Assembly (NCBI GenBank): GCA_037389465.1
Contig: JAZARR010000214.1
Span: forward strand, 7,169,001-7,233,000
Origin: Baylisascaris procyonis
Lineage: Eukaryota > Nematoda > Chromadorea > Rhabditida > Ascarididae
Length of the DNA: 64,000 nucleotides
Direction: 5' to 3'
The translations under genes and the position numbers were made by a program. The notes beneath the pieces were generated by a model that saw nothing but the letters and a program-made list of their open reading frames with translations, searched no databases and was not told the DNA's origin. Positions 11,975 to 28,948 of this stretch are shown here, piece by piece; position 1 is the stretch's first letter, and each line of letters starts with the position of its first letter.

Positions 11975-13688
11975 TGCATGCATGCATGCATGCAGATGTA
12001 CCCTCATTTATTATGTAAACGTGTATTCATAATACTCGTTTCCTTCGACTCTTTTTTTACTCATTTTTCCGTCTATCTCGGCCTACCCTGTTAGTTTGCG
12101 CATTTTCTCTCCTTTCTGTTTTCACTTCTAATTCTTTCCATGGTGGTTTAGCATCCCTATAGCTCAAATGCATAATCCAATTGGCGAACTGTGTGAATGT
12201 CGGATATGTTGAATAAGCATTGCAAAATAAGTTATAGCGCATCTGATCATGTCAGATAGCTGTTAGAGAAATCGAAAGGTTTTGCATTATTTAAGGTTAC
12301 TTGTTCTTTCAACATAGCACTTTGTAGGTGCATGGTGTTCTAATCAGAACATTTCGTCGTTTTCATCATTGTAGGGTGGTCACATTGTAGAATCACTAAG
12401 ACTCCTATTAGGGCCGTTTCGTATACCATAGGGGGTTGTTAAGTAGAGTTACTGAGTGAAATTGGTTTGGCATTGATCTGATAATGAGTTATGACTGTGG
12501 TTCATTGTTCTAGTTGTTATAGTTTATAATGAAGTATCATCTTTGGAGAGTGTTTCTGCTGGTTGATAACAGCAATATTGACATTTTGCAGGAATGCCGA
12601 AAGCAATGCCGAGTATAAAGGGCTTGATACGGACCACTTGGTTGTTGAGCATATCCAGGTGCAACGAGCCGCTAAAATGCGCAGACGCACATATAGGGCT
12701 CATGGAAGGATCAATCGTTAGTATTCACTTGTTTTATTTCGTTTATAATCAAGATGTGGACAGATTCGTTAGGCAACTTTTTTTGCTTCAGTACCCTAGG
12801 GTTTGCCGGCCAGTGGTGCCAGGATGGGCTTGAATGGTGCATGAAGGACGCAACACATGTTATTGTTCTTTTTACGCCGCTTGTGATCGGTGTTTGAATC
12901 GCACTTCGAGTTATTTTGGATCTGCCTGGGAACTATATGTGAGATACATACCAATATTAAATAATCGTTAAAGATAGCAGCCGTTGCTTGCTGGATTTAA
13001 TTTATGAACTGTGGATGCGAGTATTCAAGAGTAAAGTGATGGTTAGATCACATCTTAATACGACTGAAGAGATATGCTGACTCATTTGATTCTGTTAAAT
13101 TTTTGTACTCTTTGCTTGGGAACCATTTCATCGATGACGGTTTGGAGTGATTCAATACTCTAAATAAAATTGTTTCGTTCACCGACTAATCTTTTGATAT
13201 ATGTTGTAAATAACATAGTTAAACATAAGTTCGATGTTTGGTGGATACTGAAAGGCACAGGACTAGCTAGTGATTTACTCGACCGTTCCGCCTTCAGAAG
13301 CTAGTTTTCCGGACACCTAATGAAGATTCGAATTCTTGATATGTGAATTGGAGCTTTGACCACTGTCCCTTGCGGCTGTAAGAAACTCAAAGGGCTTGAT
13401 CTGCCTATGCGCTCTTTTTCGCGAGTTGTTAGCACGGTTTCAGTCTTTTTTTTTGGAGGGGGAGGGGAATTTGGTCGCTTATATTATCCTGTGGTCCATG
13501 GGAACTTCAGACAAGGCGTGGAATATAGCTGCTACGAATTTGCAGCTTATATGTCCTCGCCATGTCACATAGAGGTAATACTGTCCGAGAAAGAGGAGGT
13601 GGTATCAAAGCCGACCGATGAGGTGGGCAAAGTGAAGAAAGAGTCGAAGAAGAAGCAGCGTCGCATCCTGGCTCGTGGTGAATACTAG
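10771..13688 (+). CDS. rpl-17: 60S ribosomal protein L17 (uL22 family), three exons
   Basis: Exons are 10771-11063, 12592-12716 and 13546-13688, which join in frame to 561 nt (186 residues), the usual length of eukaryotic L17. Donors are GTGAGT and GTTAGT; acceptors end in TTTGCAG. The protein has family blocks throughout: [18 protein letters not shown] near residue 14, [13 protein letters not shown] near 83, NAESNAE near 99, [20 protein letters not shown] near 127-146, and a Lys/Arg-rich tail ending LARGEY. L17 is a large-subunit protein that lines the peptide exit tunnel and contacts 28S and 5.8S rRNA. Intron 1 (1,528 bp) carries a TA/TGCA microsatellite and a possible nested gene. ATTAAA 60 bp after the stop may be the polyadenylation signal. 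The gene is convergent with the NAC-alpha gene. Product identity is secure. Confidence 0.96.
11230..11653 (+). CDS. Possible nested small gene in L17 intron 1
   Basis: An ATG in good context (AAAATGGCC) opens a 70-codon frame ending at a standard donor, GAG then GTATGTCG, at 11439/11440. A clear acceptor (CATCGGTTTCAG) ends at 11617, and the next exon, 11618-11653, continues in phase for 11 codons to TAA. The product would be 81 residues. It is acidic and soluble, starting MAYEHQQVV, with a Trp-rich stretch ([24 protein letters not shown]) and ending [12 protein letters not shown] recognise no domain. Codon use looks coding, unlike the rest of the intron. It lies on the same strand as its host, so it could be a nested gene, an alternative exon set, or a retained ancestral exon. 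A second possible donor (GAAAGTAAGT) lies within the first exon. Confidence 0.42.
11886..11994. repeat. (TA)n microsatellite followed by (TGCA)n
   Basis: About 42 TA units run to 11970 and are followed directly by six TGCA units. The tract lies in L17 intron 1. Both parts are self-complementary and can form cruciforms. Confidence 0.98.
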
Positions 13689-13748
13689 TTGGTTGATTGG
13701 GTTGATCGTGTTGTTTTTTATTGTTGTGCTATCATGCCTGAATATTGA

Positions 13749-13754
13749 ATTAAA
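13749..13754 (+). terminator. Possible polyadenylation signal ATTAAA of L17
   Basis: ATTAAA, a common variant of AATAAA, lies 60 bp after the L17 stop codon. No AATAAA is nearer. Confidence 0.4.
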
Positions 13755-13792
13755 TGTGGCATGATGCTTTGTTTACCTATTTGTTTCGTTTA

Positions 13793-14050
13793 CAATATGC
13801 TTTCACACTCATTCGGCGATTCCAATAGTGTAGCAAAGCGGAACTGTTCCATGAGAGTGACCCGAGTTGGGCAAATGCGGAATATGTCATAAGTGGTGCC
13901 ATGGGCAGCTATATGATGAACGTATCGTCCAATGCCAGGTGTACGATGGCCTATGTCATGTTTGAGTACTGTTTCATTTAGCAGTGGAACTACGTGACGT
14001 GCTGGAGGGTATGCCAATGCATAGCTTCTTAGACATTAAAATAACGAATT
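13793..14050 (-). CDS. Unrecognised coding-like segment between L17 and NAC-alpha
   Basis: A minus-strand frame of about 80 codons ends with TAA. Its composition is protein-like (YPPARHVVPLLNETV, HRTPGIGRYVHH, TRVTLMEQFRFATLLE) and it is less AT-rich than its surroundings. There is no ATG at its beginning; weak acceptors (CTAAG, GGATTAG) lie just upstream. It is on the same strand as NAC-alpha, about 0.7 kb downstream of that gene's stop. It may be the last exon of an unrecognised gene or a relic. No family was identified. Confidence 0.3.
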
Positions 14051-14780
14051 TTCTAATCCATTTTGGAATTTTTTTTTTTTTCAGAGAGGTTGGCGACGTT
14101 GGGTAGTTTTCTTATGTGAGTCATCAGTTCCTCGATAAGTAGGTGTATGGTGTGTACTTTGCCTGTAGTGTTTTTTTTTTTCTTGCTTTTCTCCATCTCA
14201 AAACAATATCTAATGACCTCCCCACACTTAACGAAAACCTTCTGAAAACGTCAAAAGCAGCTCTTGATAGACTTTTGAAACAACCATTTGATGAGAACCT
14301 TCAACATCGAAATAAAACACCACAACTAAAAAATATTGTTCTTTATTTGAGCGAACATGAAGAAAAGAACGTTGAAAACAACATTTGATAGTTGACGCGA
14401 TCAACAAAGAAACCATCTGCTAACGACAATGGTACTAAGCAAAGACGATGTTCATTGGGAGTATCCCATCAACGCACATTACTTTGCCCTACTGCTGCAA
14501 TCGCCATATTTTTAGCTGCGTTTCTTCACATACCTACCCTTTCCCCCTTCAAAAAACCTTTTAGGAGACCATTATAGGGAATGGAACATAATAGAAGGTG
14601 GGCCAATACGGAAGTTAAAAAGTTCTCTTCTTTACAATACGATCGCCTTACCAAACAACGTCTCTAAAACAAAGTTTCCATGGAAATAAACTCAAAGGAA
14701 TAAGAGAAAATAGTAGAAAAATTTAGACGAGATTTACGGAGAGGTGACAGAAACAAAGACCGCATCCGCTATACGGCGCA
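14051..14780. other. Interval downstream of NAC-alpha
   Basis: It should hold the NAC-alpha 3'UTR (minus strand). Overlapping ORFs on both strands at about 14143-14416 are ambiguous and not called. No clear polyadenylation signal was found close to the NAC-alpha stop. Confidence 0.4.
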
Positions 14781-20639
<5,859 letters not shown>

Positions 20640-21005
20640 TCATAATTAGTGAACGATGAAAGTGTTCGTTACAATAAAGTGCTTGCTCATTGCGCCCATC
20701 TAACGTTGGCTTAGCGATGAAGAGTAGTATCGGTGCTCATTTCTGCTGACCAACCAGCCAGCCGCCAACTTGTTTCTGTCTCTCCCCGGACACGCTGCCG
20801 TTCCAACCAACCGCCAACGTCTGCCGTGTTCGCACAGTGCGGCTGGCAGCAATGCGATAATCGGCAAGACGTTCCACTAAGAACATACAGCCGCCATCAT
20901 CATGCAATCCGTCCTTATACCATCAGTCCCTTCCCCCTTCCCCCCACCCCCATCCTGCGCCCCCTTTCCCTCCAAATCCTTTCCTACTCGTACCTTTCGT
21001 AGGAA
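20640..21005. other. GC-richer patch, possible regulatory region
   Basis: In AT-rich surroundings this interval is distinctly richer in C and G. It has repeated CCAACCAGCCAGCCGCCAAC-like and CCAACCAACCGCCAACG-like blocks followed by a C-rich pyrimidine tract. It has no credible coding frame. It might be a promoter or a non-coding RNA locus; nothing more can be said. Confidence 0.3.
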
Positions 21006-21150
21006 ACATACGAGCGATTGTTGTGAAAATTTGTGCCATGTAATTGAGATGTTAATATTTCTCTATTATGGTGTTGTGCACAATTTGTAAATGAAAAATT
21101 ACATTTTAAACACATTTGCTATCCTCTTTATATTTTCGTTCCAAGAGCGC

Positions 21151-21170
21151 AGTCTTATATTATTATAGAC

Positions 21171-21220
<50 letters not shown>

Positions 21221-21222
21221 AC

Positions 21223-21258
<36 letters not shown>

Positions 21259-21278
21259 GTCTATAATAATATAAGACT
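21151..21278. repeat. Perfect palindrome with a TA-repeat core
   Basis: The arm 21151-21178 (starting AGTCTTATATTATTATAGAC) is matched exactly by its reverse complement at 21251-21278. The core is (TA)n, itself self-complementary, with an inner copy of TTATAGACATTATATA near 21215-21230. It may be the remains of a small inverted-repeat element whose centre expanded as a microsatellite. Confidence 0.92.
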
Positions 21279-21380
21279 GACCTAAAGACCACGGGAACCA
21301 ACTGGACCAGAGAGGCATTGGGTCAGAGCAGGCGGAAGCGATATGAAGAGACATGTATTCATAATGGATGCTATGTTCAT

Positions 21381-22193
<813 letters not shown>

Positions 22194-22293
22194 TTTAGTG
22201 CAAACAGTCGTAAGGATATTTAGTGCGAACGGGCATAAGATTATTTAATGCTAACGGACATAAGGTCGTTCAGTGCGAACGGACGTAACGCGT
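22194..22293. repeat. 25-bp tandem repeat, four copies
   Basis: Four adjacent 25-bp units start at 22194, 22219, 22244 and 22269. The shared pattern is TTTAGTGCGAACGGACATAA with substitutions at a few positions and no length change. It is a short, moderately decayed minisatellite. Confidence 0.9.
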
Positions 22294-22562
22294 GATGTAC
22301 TTCGATCCGTGCAATAGCTATCGGTATGTGACACGGCTGGGGAATGAAGTAAAGCGATAAATAAAAATTGTCACACAGCCAGAATGTTGAATGACCGCAT
22401 ATAACATTATGAAAGATGTCTATTCATGGAATTTCATTGTGGGATCATAGAGGGATTATTGAATAGCACATAGATGGTGTAATGAACAGTGAGATGGCTT
22501 GTTTGATTTTAGTGTTTACTCTTGCTGCTGACGTATTGGCGATACTTGTAAGTAACACTGAT

Positions 22563-22661
22563 GGAGAGAGGGGCCAAGAGAGGGAGCGAAGAGCCGAGAG
22601 AGGGGGAGAGGGGCCAAGGGGAGGAAGAGGGGCCAAGAGAGGGAGACAGAGGGAGAGAGAT
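22563..22661. repeat. Purine-rich minisatellite
   Basis: Irregular tandem units contain GAGAGGGGCCAAGAGAGGGA, with at least three GGGGCCAAG copies. One strand is almost wholly purine, so triplex or G-quadruplex formation is conceivable. The charged Glu/Arg/Gly ORF across it is a compositional by-product. Confidence 0.85.
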
Positions 22662-22812
22662 AACACTCATTTGAGTATGTCGCCGATGTCATGCCTTACA
22701 GTATTAATTTATTAGCTAGTATCAACGAGTATTTTGCGCTGTCAAGAAGTAACCGACCGTGTGCTAAGCAACGATTATCGACGATCAATATGCACACGAC
22801 AAAGGCTATATT

Positions 22813-22958
22813 ATATGTGCGTTTGCGTCTGTGTGTATGTGCGCACCTGTGCATGCATATATTTGCGTGTCTGCGCGTGTCTTGTGTCCGTGTGCATGTA
22901 AGTGTGTTTGTGTATGCGTATGTATTTGCATGTGTGTGTGTGTGTGTGTGCATATATA
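22813..22958. repeat. Degenerate TG-rich repeat
   Basis: TGTGTG and TGTGCATG-type sequence ends in a clean (TG)n tract at about 22930-22949. Overlapping ORFs on both strands follow from the low complexity. Confidence 0.9.
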
Positions 22959-22962
22959 TGAT

Positions 22963-25448
22963 CCAATCGGGGGTCGTCATGGAAGCAAGCTAAACGCACT
23001 ATCCCGTCGTATTAAAGCTGCTCTCATGCTAAGTACTATAGTGTGGACAGAACACTTTATGATCCTTGTGCGAGACATCTGCGTCGTTCATTCAACTGTT
23101 GTACATCGTCAGTAATCAACCGCTAACGTTTTCGTTTTATTATGTAAATTATCTATTATATAATCAACCATTTATATTGGTGTGATGCTGATGGATATTA
23201 TCACTGCCATATGGAATTTCCTTTATTCATATAAAGACAATCTAATTCAATTTAAAATCCCCTGACTTTTATGCAATCATTCGCGATATTAATTGATAAT
23301 TTCTCATATTGATTCTAGCTTTACGTAGTTTTTGTTTAGAGAAAAAAAAAACGCATTCCATTATTCAAATACCTCGAAATCTCAAATAAACCCCCCCCCT
23401 CAGTTAGTTTTCGAGAGATGTAATTGCCTCTTTTTTTCATCGAAAAAAAAAATCTCTCATATATTTTATAGTGAATTCACAACCGCAGTGTTTTATTCAA
23501 AGTGTAATCGTTTTAGAAGTGCACATGTATTAAAAACTCGCAACTAATTTTATAATGTTTACGTGAATGTGCTCTGTCATTAGATGTGACGCACAAGGCC
23601 CCTTATCAAGTTATGAGCTTTCATGAAGTAAGCGCCTTCACAACGCATCAAACTCCTTTGAAATGACGTCATGCGAATATTTTCGGAATGAATGACACAC
23701 CGGAGTGGGAGAGAGAGGGAAAGTGAGAGAGAGACAGATAGAAAAAGTGGACTAGGGAGGCCAGAAAACGCGAGACGAGGAGAGGGAGAGAGTCATTGAG
23801 GATGTCATATGTTTGTGAATGATTTTTTTAATAAATTCGTGTCAAGCTTCTAATTTTCCATTAATTTAGCATCAAAAATTCACTTTGAATATAGATTATT
23901 AAGTTTAGGGCCACTACCAATCGCCGACAAATGCGCCACCTGACCACTCTAGGCTGATGGATGGACTAGAGTGGACAAAAATAGAGGGACGGGTGGACTG
24001 TGGTGCACGGATGCATGGATGTATCAGGGTGGACGACCACTGGGGTGGACAACCATGGATGCATGGGGGGTGGGGTGTTTTTGTGCATTAATGTGTTTTT
24101 CAAAGAGGTACCGGTTGCCTTCTACTTGGGTCTAGTTGGTCATTCTTGAAGGTCATCGATTGTTCTTCTGCTGCTCTCTAAATGTTTCTTACGTAATTTA
24201 TTATAAAATACTGCTTACGATATGTTATCAAACGTAGTATATTTATCACTATTAAACTCACTCATTACTGTATATGATTCACTGATAAAACATTGCATGA
24301 CGCAGAACCGCGCCATTAGAGCAATTTTTGGCACCAGCTGGTTGGTTTTAGTTGTTTGAAAATGTCTTTTCGATCCTTACTCACTGCATAGCTTGAAGTC
24401 AGTATAAAATCAGTATTTTTGCTAGGAGAGTGAAAATTCTTCTTGGAAAGTTGCCAACGTCATTAGCCATCACATCCTCAACATCTAGCATATTACCAAA
24501 TGATTTTGGAAAACTGCCAACAACTTTGGCATAGAAGAAAACGTCACCGCCTACAAAATGAGGATTCGTTCGATATTGTGGATCTGGCTATTGTTTCGAA
24601 CGTTTTTTTTCGAATGTCCGTTTGGTGATTAGGAGATGGCATGGCTACTATTTGTATTTGTTTTTGAAAATATATGATGGAGGTGATTGTATTTATGTTG
24701 CGAATGATGATAAAATCACCGATATGTGCTTTTTAGATTCTCAATCTGTAAAATCCATGCTAATCGAATCGATTTGGAATAAAAAATCCATTCAACGACA
24801 TATCCGAATTGAACTCGATTGCGTATATTTTTACGATGTTTGAAAAATATTTCGGAGAAATTTGTTGAAATTTGTATTTTTCTTCCGATTTTTGAATTAT
24901 TCGGATTTCAGTAATTGTCATCTTCAATCACTAAAAAAGTTTTTTTTTTCTTTCAGTAAGTGTTTTATAATAATAGGCAGCACTAAAATATGATTTTTGA
25001 ATAGCTTTCAGTTTTTGTGTTTGTTTTTCGGGCAAGATGAAACGTTGCTGCAATAAGTTGCTATTAAAATTCGATGAGATGTTGGTACATTCCTTAGTTA
25101 ATTGCACTTGGCTTATAGTATAGTTATCGAAAAATTTTAAATCGAATTGAATTTGAATATTGATGGCGGCTGGTCCATTCGGTTAATTTAGCTGATTTTT
25201 ATAAGATTTGTTTCCTATTTTATAATCCTAGACTTGTTTATCGACAGATTGTTGTTTTTCATTCAACATTTCCCACCATTGGTAAAGTACGTTCACCTAC
25301 TTGTTTTTTGTTTAGAATTTTGGGCACGATTTCTGGACAGAATGTGGTTGTCTACCGAGTTGAATTGTAAAGATATATGCCATGGCAATTTCATTGTTTT
25401 GTTTTTCTACTTTTTTTGCGTGTTCTACGCACTCGAATAATGTACTAG
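22963..25448. other. Intergenic DNA, no gene recognised
   Basis: Mostly AT-rich. At about 23940-24075 there is an irregular cluster of GGTGGAC/GATGGAC-like words alternating with GGATGCATGG, probably a very degenerate tandem repeat. A frame at 24622-24843 lacks an ATG. Two short segments at about 25233-25370 are bounded by plausible splice sites and may belong to the relic that follows. Confidence 0.4.
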
Positions 25449-25900
25449 AATGACCAAAACTCAAAATTTCTTCGACGCAACAGCTTTTCCAAGTGTTTCT
25501 TTACCTGTATTCCAGATACCTTTAATGGTGCATCACTTCACCGCCTATCTCCAGCAATCAAACATTTACAGGATGTTCCAACATCTTCATTCTTGAACTT
25601 CAGTGAGCGTTTCCGTAAGACATGGCCGCAGCAATGGTTTTTCTATATCGGCATCGAGCATGCGTTTGCTGTACCCTTAGCCTCACCCGAGACCGTGCAA
25701 ATTACAAAGGGTTCGCAGTTTTGATTAGGACTTTCTTTATTTTATTAGGGAGGCTGCACTTTACGGGTACAGATCTGACAACTGAAGTTTAGATTCCATA
25801 ATTAGGGCTCGGAATATTCTTCCTATAGTGATGGATGCCAACGAAAAGAACCTTCGGATTCAACAGAAATGTATCATATATCAATTCCTTTCTTAGGGTT
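25449..25900 (+). pseudogene. Decayed gene fragment resembling a CYP4-type cytochrome P450
   Basis: A plus-strand frame is open from 25449 to a TGA at 25722 without an ATG. A good acceptor (CCTGTATTCCAG) lies at 25515. From there the translation reads FLNFSERFRKTWPQQWFFY, then VPLASPETVQITKGSQF and a stop. In CYP4-like P450s the N-terminal beta region carries a SPE..V motif followed shortly by ITKG and an aromatic, which this resembles with a few residues missing between. Further on, in another frame at 25816-25880, ILPIVMDANEKNLRIQQK resembles the segment after the FH.IL motif of the same family. No haem-binding Cys region was found. The frame change and stop imply a pseudogene. The family call rests on short motifs and is tentative. 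Confidence 0.3.
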
Positions 25901-26756
25901 ATCCACAATCACCAAATATTTGACAATATAGTTGATATGTAGCCAATAAGCCTATAGATATGATGATATCAGAAAGCTAATATTAGCCAAATTTGCTGTG
26001 GGAATTTATCGAAATCGTTCGCCTAGGAGGAATTGAGTCACATCCTCGGGGGATTATTGGCGCTCTTCGAGCACGACAGAAAGAGGTTGTAGGTAAGAGA
26101 GTGCACAAAATGAATTCAGGCCAGAAAATAGCCCCATATTGTGTGGGCTATGCTGAGCTGAACGGGAAAGTCAAATGATAAGGTCAACTTCCAAGCAGTT
26201 GGCTATGCCTGAAAAGTGGGATAATACGAGCCGTCTCTCCGAATCACCTGACTTTATCCCTTCCCTGATATCCCTCAGGATGTATTGTGTGAGGGCAATT
26301 CACGCCTATCGCAGTAAATAAATAAAATGGAGTGGAACGTCTATCAGTATCGATCGTTTTTCAATCTTTGATCACTAAAAGTTCTCCCAGATCGATGATT
26401 GAATTGTCAGTGGTGCTTTTTAGTGGCAAAGTTTTATGTGTTCATATGTCTGTGTGTGCACATATCTATCCGTACGCATGTACGCTAATGCATCTATGCA
26501 TATGTGCAACAATATGCAAATTTAGCAGCCCATTTCATATTGAGGATAGGGGTGGCATATGTTATAAGCATGCAAATTCACTACGATACTGCAAATATCC
26601 GTAACGGTATTTTCATTTATTCAGTGGTGGAATTGTTGTTTGTTACGAGGTTGCTCTCTATCAAATCGTTCGATTTTACCGCACTGTTCATCTGCGAAAG
26701 TTTTTCCTTGTTTTGATGCATTTTTCTAAAAGTAAATTTGCATATGTGAGGCGCCA

Positions 26757-27116
26757 ATGGGTCGTATATTGTTTATTATCGTATATTTATGCGCATATTC
26801 AAATCTATTCACCCATTCAGTGTCTTCAACCAGAGTTTACTCATCAACTAGAGTTAAGGACCTTGGGAGATATAGTCTAAACCACAAACTGATTTCCTTC
26901 GTCGGATTTCAAGGTGATCCACCAATTTTTAAAGAGGATATAGACACCTCAATGAATATAAAAACTTGCATAGGTTTCACGACTGATTGCCTATCATCTT
27001 ATATCCGATCGGGTAATTTCCCAGCTGGACACACCCTACAAGTGAAAAGATTTGCTTGTGAAGCAGGCACGATGCGCATTTTTGCAGTGAAACCACAAAG
27101 CCGACCGCTTTCATAA
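26757..27116 (+). CDS. Unrecognised 119-codon ORF with possible signal peptide
   Basis: The frame starts with an ATG (CCAATGGG context) and runs to TAA. The first 20 or so residues (MGRILFIIVYLCAYSNLF) form a hydrophobic stretch after one Arg, as in a secretory signal. The rest is soluble, with three Cys, the stretch FVGFQGDPPIFKEDID, and no further hydrophobic segment. It could be a small secreted protein or one exon of a larger gene (a weak donor, AAGGTGATC, lies at about 26912). No family was recognised and no polyadenylation signal was confirmed. Confidence 0.3.
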   Translation: MGRILFIIVYLCAYSNLFTHSVSSTRVYSSTRVKDLGRYSLNHKLISFVGFQGDPPIFKEDIDTSMNIKTCIGFTTDCLSSYIRSGNFPAGHTLQVKRFACEAGTMRIFAVKPQSRPLS

Positions 27117-28866
27117 ATTAATAATTGTAATGAGGAATGATATGTTCGCAATTGATTGGTATAATATTGTCAGGCTTGAATATTCCAAGCTATTGGTTAT
27201 GTTGCCTATTTGCGCAGCAAATTTTGCGCAGTGGAGAGTGCCAAAACGATTTTCTGACGTTCGGGAAAACAGAAATGATTTGGATTGGAATACCAGAATG
27301 GGTAATCATGGATATTGTCCTAGTTGGAGGGTGTCGAATAAGGTGGCTAACCGATAATCGTCGAAGTCAATGAAATCAAGCTTTTTCAAAGAAAGTACCA
27401 GCGAGGCACAGGAAGAAGGAGTCGTTGATCCTTGATGGCGTGGAAATGAGGAGTGGAAGGTGCTTTATTTTGGGATTGGCATATAGGAGGAGGGCCACTT
27501 TAGCGAACAAAATAAGCTGGTTTATTTTTCATGGTTGACAGGTGTTTTAGATGTGTAGTCCCTTCATGCAGTCACATAAAATAAATAAACGGAATGCTTA
27601 AATACACCGTGGATAGAGGGGTGTAGGTTCCCGAAAAGTTCTTTGGGGGCTTACCCGACTTTGGTGTTCTCGAATTTAGAAGCGACGATTTCAGGGACGC
27701 CGAACTTCCGGGTCTTGACCATGCATTATTGTTGGCCCCAAAAGAATTCATCTTGGGGCTCCCAAGATTCGAAGCCTTTCGGAATTCACTCAGGGTCCCT
27801 TGAACATCGATAAGCCTCAAAAACCGTTCGGAGCCGAATAATTTTAGAAGATTTCATAGTACAAACGCGGTACTACGATGTGCCAACCTTTTTCATTGGG
27901 TCTTGGTAATTTACCCACTGGCTCTGTCTAATTAGTACCACCCTTGAAAATATTCGTTTTTTTCTTTTTAACTCAATCCGTTCAAGATGTGTTATAACCG
28001 ATTGCAATCTACAAACAATTTTTTAAAAGACATTTAGGTGCTTTAAATTCGTTTCGAAGGGATAAATCAGTTTAAAAGGCGATGTGGAACGTTGTTATAA
28101 GATGTCTATTTTATTCGTCTAGTTTCCATTGATAAACGATTTGAGACTATCAAAGAAATAGATAGAAATATGCATAGACATGATGTGCTCTCTGATGCGC
28201 TTTCCTAATTCAAATTTATAAAAGCGCATAGAAATGAAACCTTAATGAAAGATTTGCATGAATGGCCCTTTTTCATGGGAAATTAAATACGCTCTTGTAT
28301 ATGTTGAATTATTTTTCTTTTTTTTTGCAATTTTCGCTAATATCATCGCAACACCTATTTGAAAAATTTCCCACTTTTCTATTCGCTTATATTGCAAAGG
28401 GTGTGTCATCGCTTTATTTCTTTAAAATTAAATTAATAGTAATTCAATTTGCGGTAATATGTTCCTTAATTCACAAATTACTACTATAAAATTGTTCACT
28501 GTAATTATTTTATTTCCCACATTGAGAGTAACAAAGAGATACAAATATAAAAGAATCATCGCCGAACGAAAGCACCTCCACATTGTTTTGTTTTTAATAA
28601 TTTGCTGTGCTGGATGCATCGGAACATGTTTTAATTGTTGCTGTCACCTAACAAAGGTGTATTCGTTAGCAATGTTGCTTCTCGTCAAGATGTGTGCCTA
28701 TGTGATGCATCATTTTATGAAGCAAGAAGGGACCATCTTTATAATGTTATTAAATGGGTAAATTCTTCTTTTAAGGTATCATTCAATAATATGAACGGCG
28801 CCATATATAGAAACAACCGTTAGTAGTGTATTTATATTTGTAGGTGGAGTGCAAATATTGAATAAT
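27117..28866. other. Intergenic DNA upstream of ceramide synthase
   Basis: No gene recognised. A less AT-rich patch at about 27610-27830 has alternating GGGGCT/TTCGAA-like words; a minus-strand ORF in it (27572-27820) has no start ATG and low complexity, and is not called. Confidence 0.4.
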
Positions 28867-28877
28867 TTAATTTTCAG
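28867..28877 (+). promoter_or_regulatory. Acceptor-like site upstream of ceramide synthase start
   Basis: TTAATTTTCAG is a near-ideal nematode 3' splice site. It lies 71 bp before the ATG at 28949. It could receive a spliced leader or end a 5'UTR intron. Confidence 0.45.
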
Positions 28878-28948
28878 CTGCAAGAGGGGAGTCCGAATCC
28901 AGCAGAAACGATCACCAGCTAGCGCATAATAGTGCTATTAATTAAGCA

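Noticed and set aside
22696..23115. Overlapping ORFs on both strands over the TG-rich tract
   Set aside because: Low-complexity repeats keep several frames open at once; no domain or conserved feature is present.
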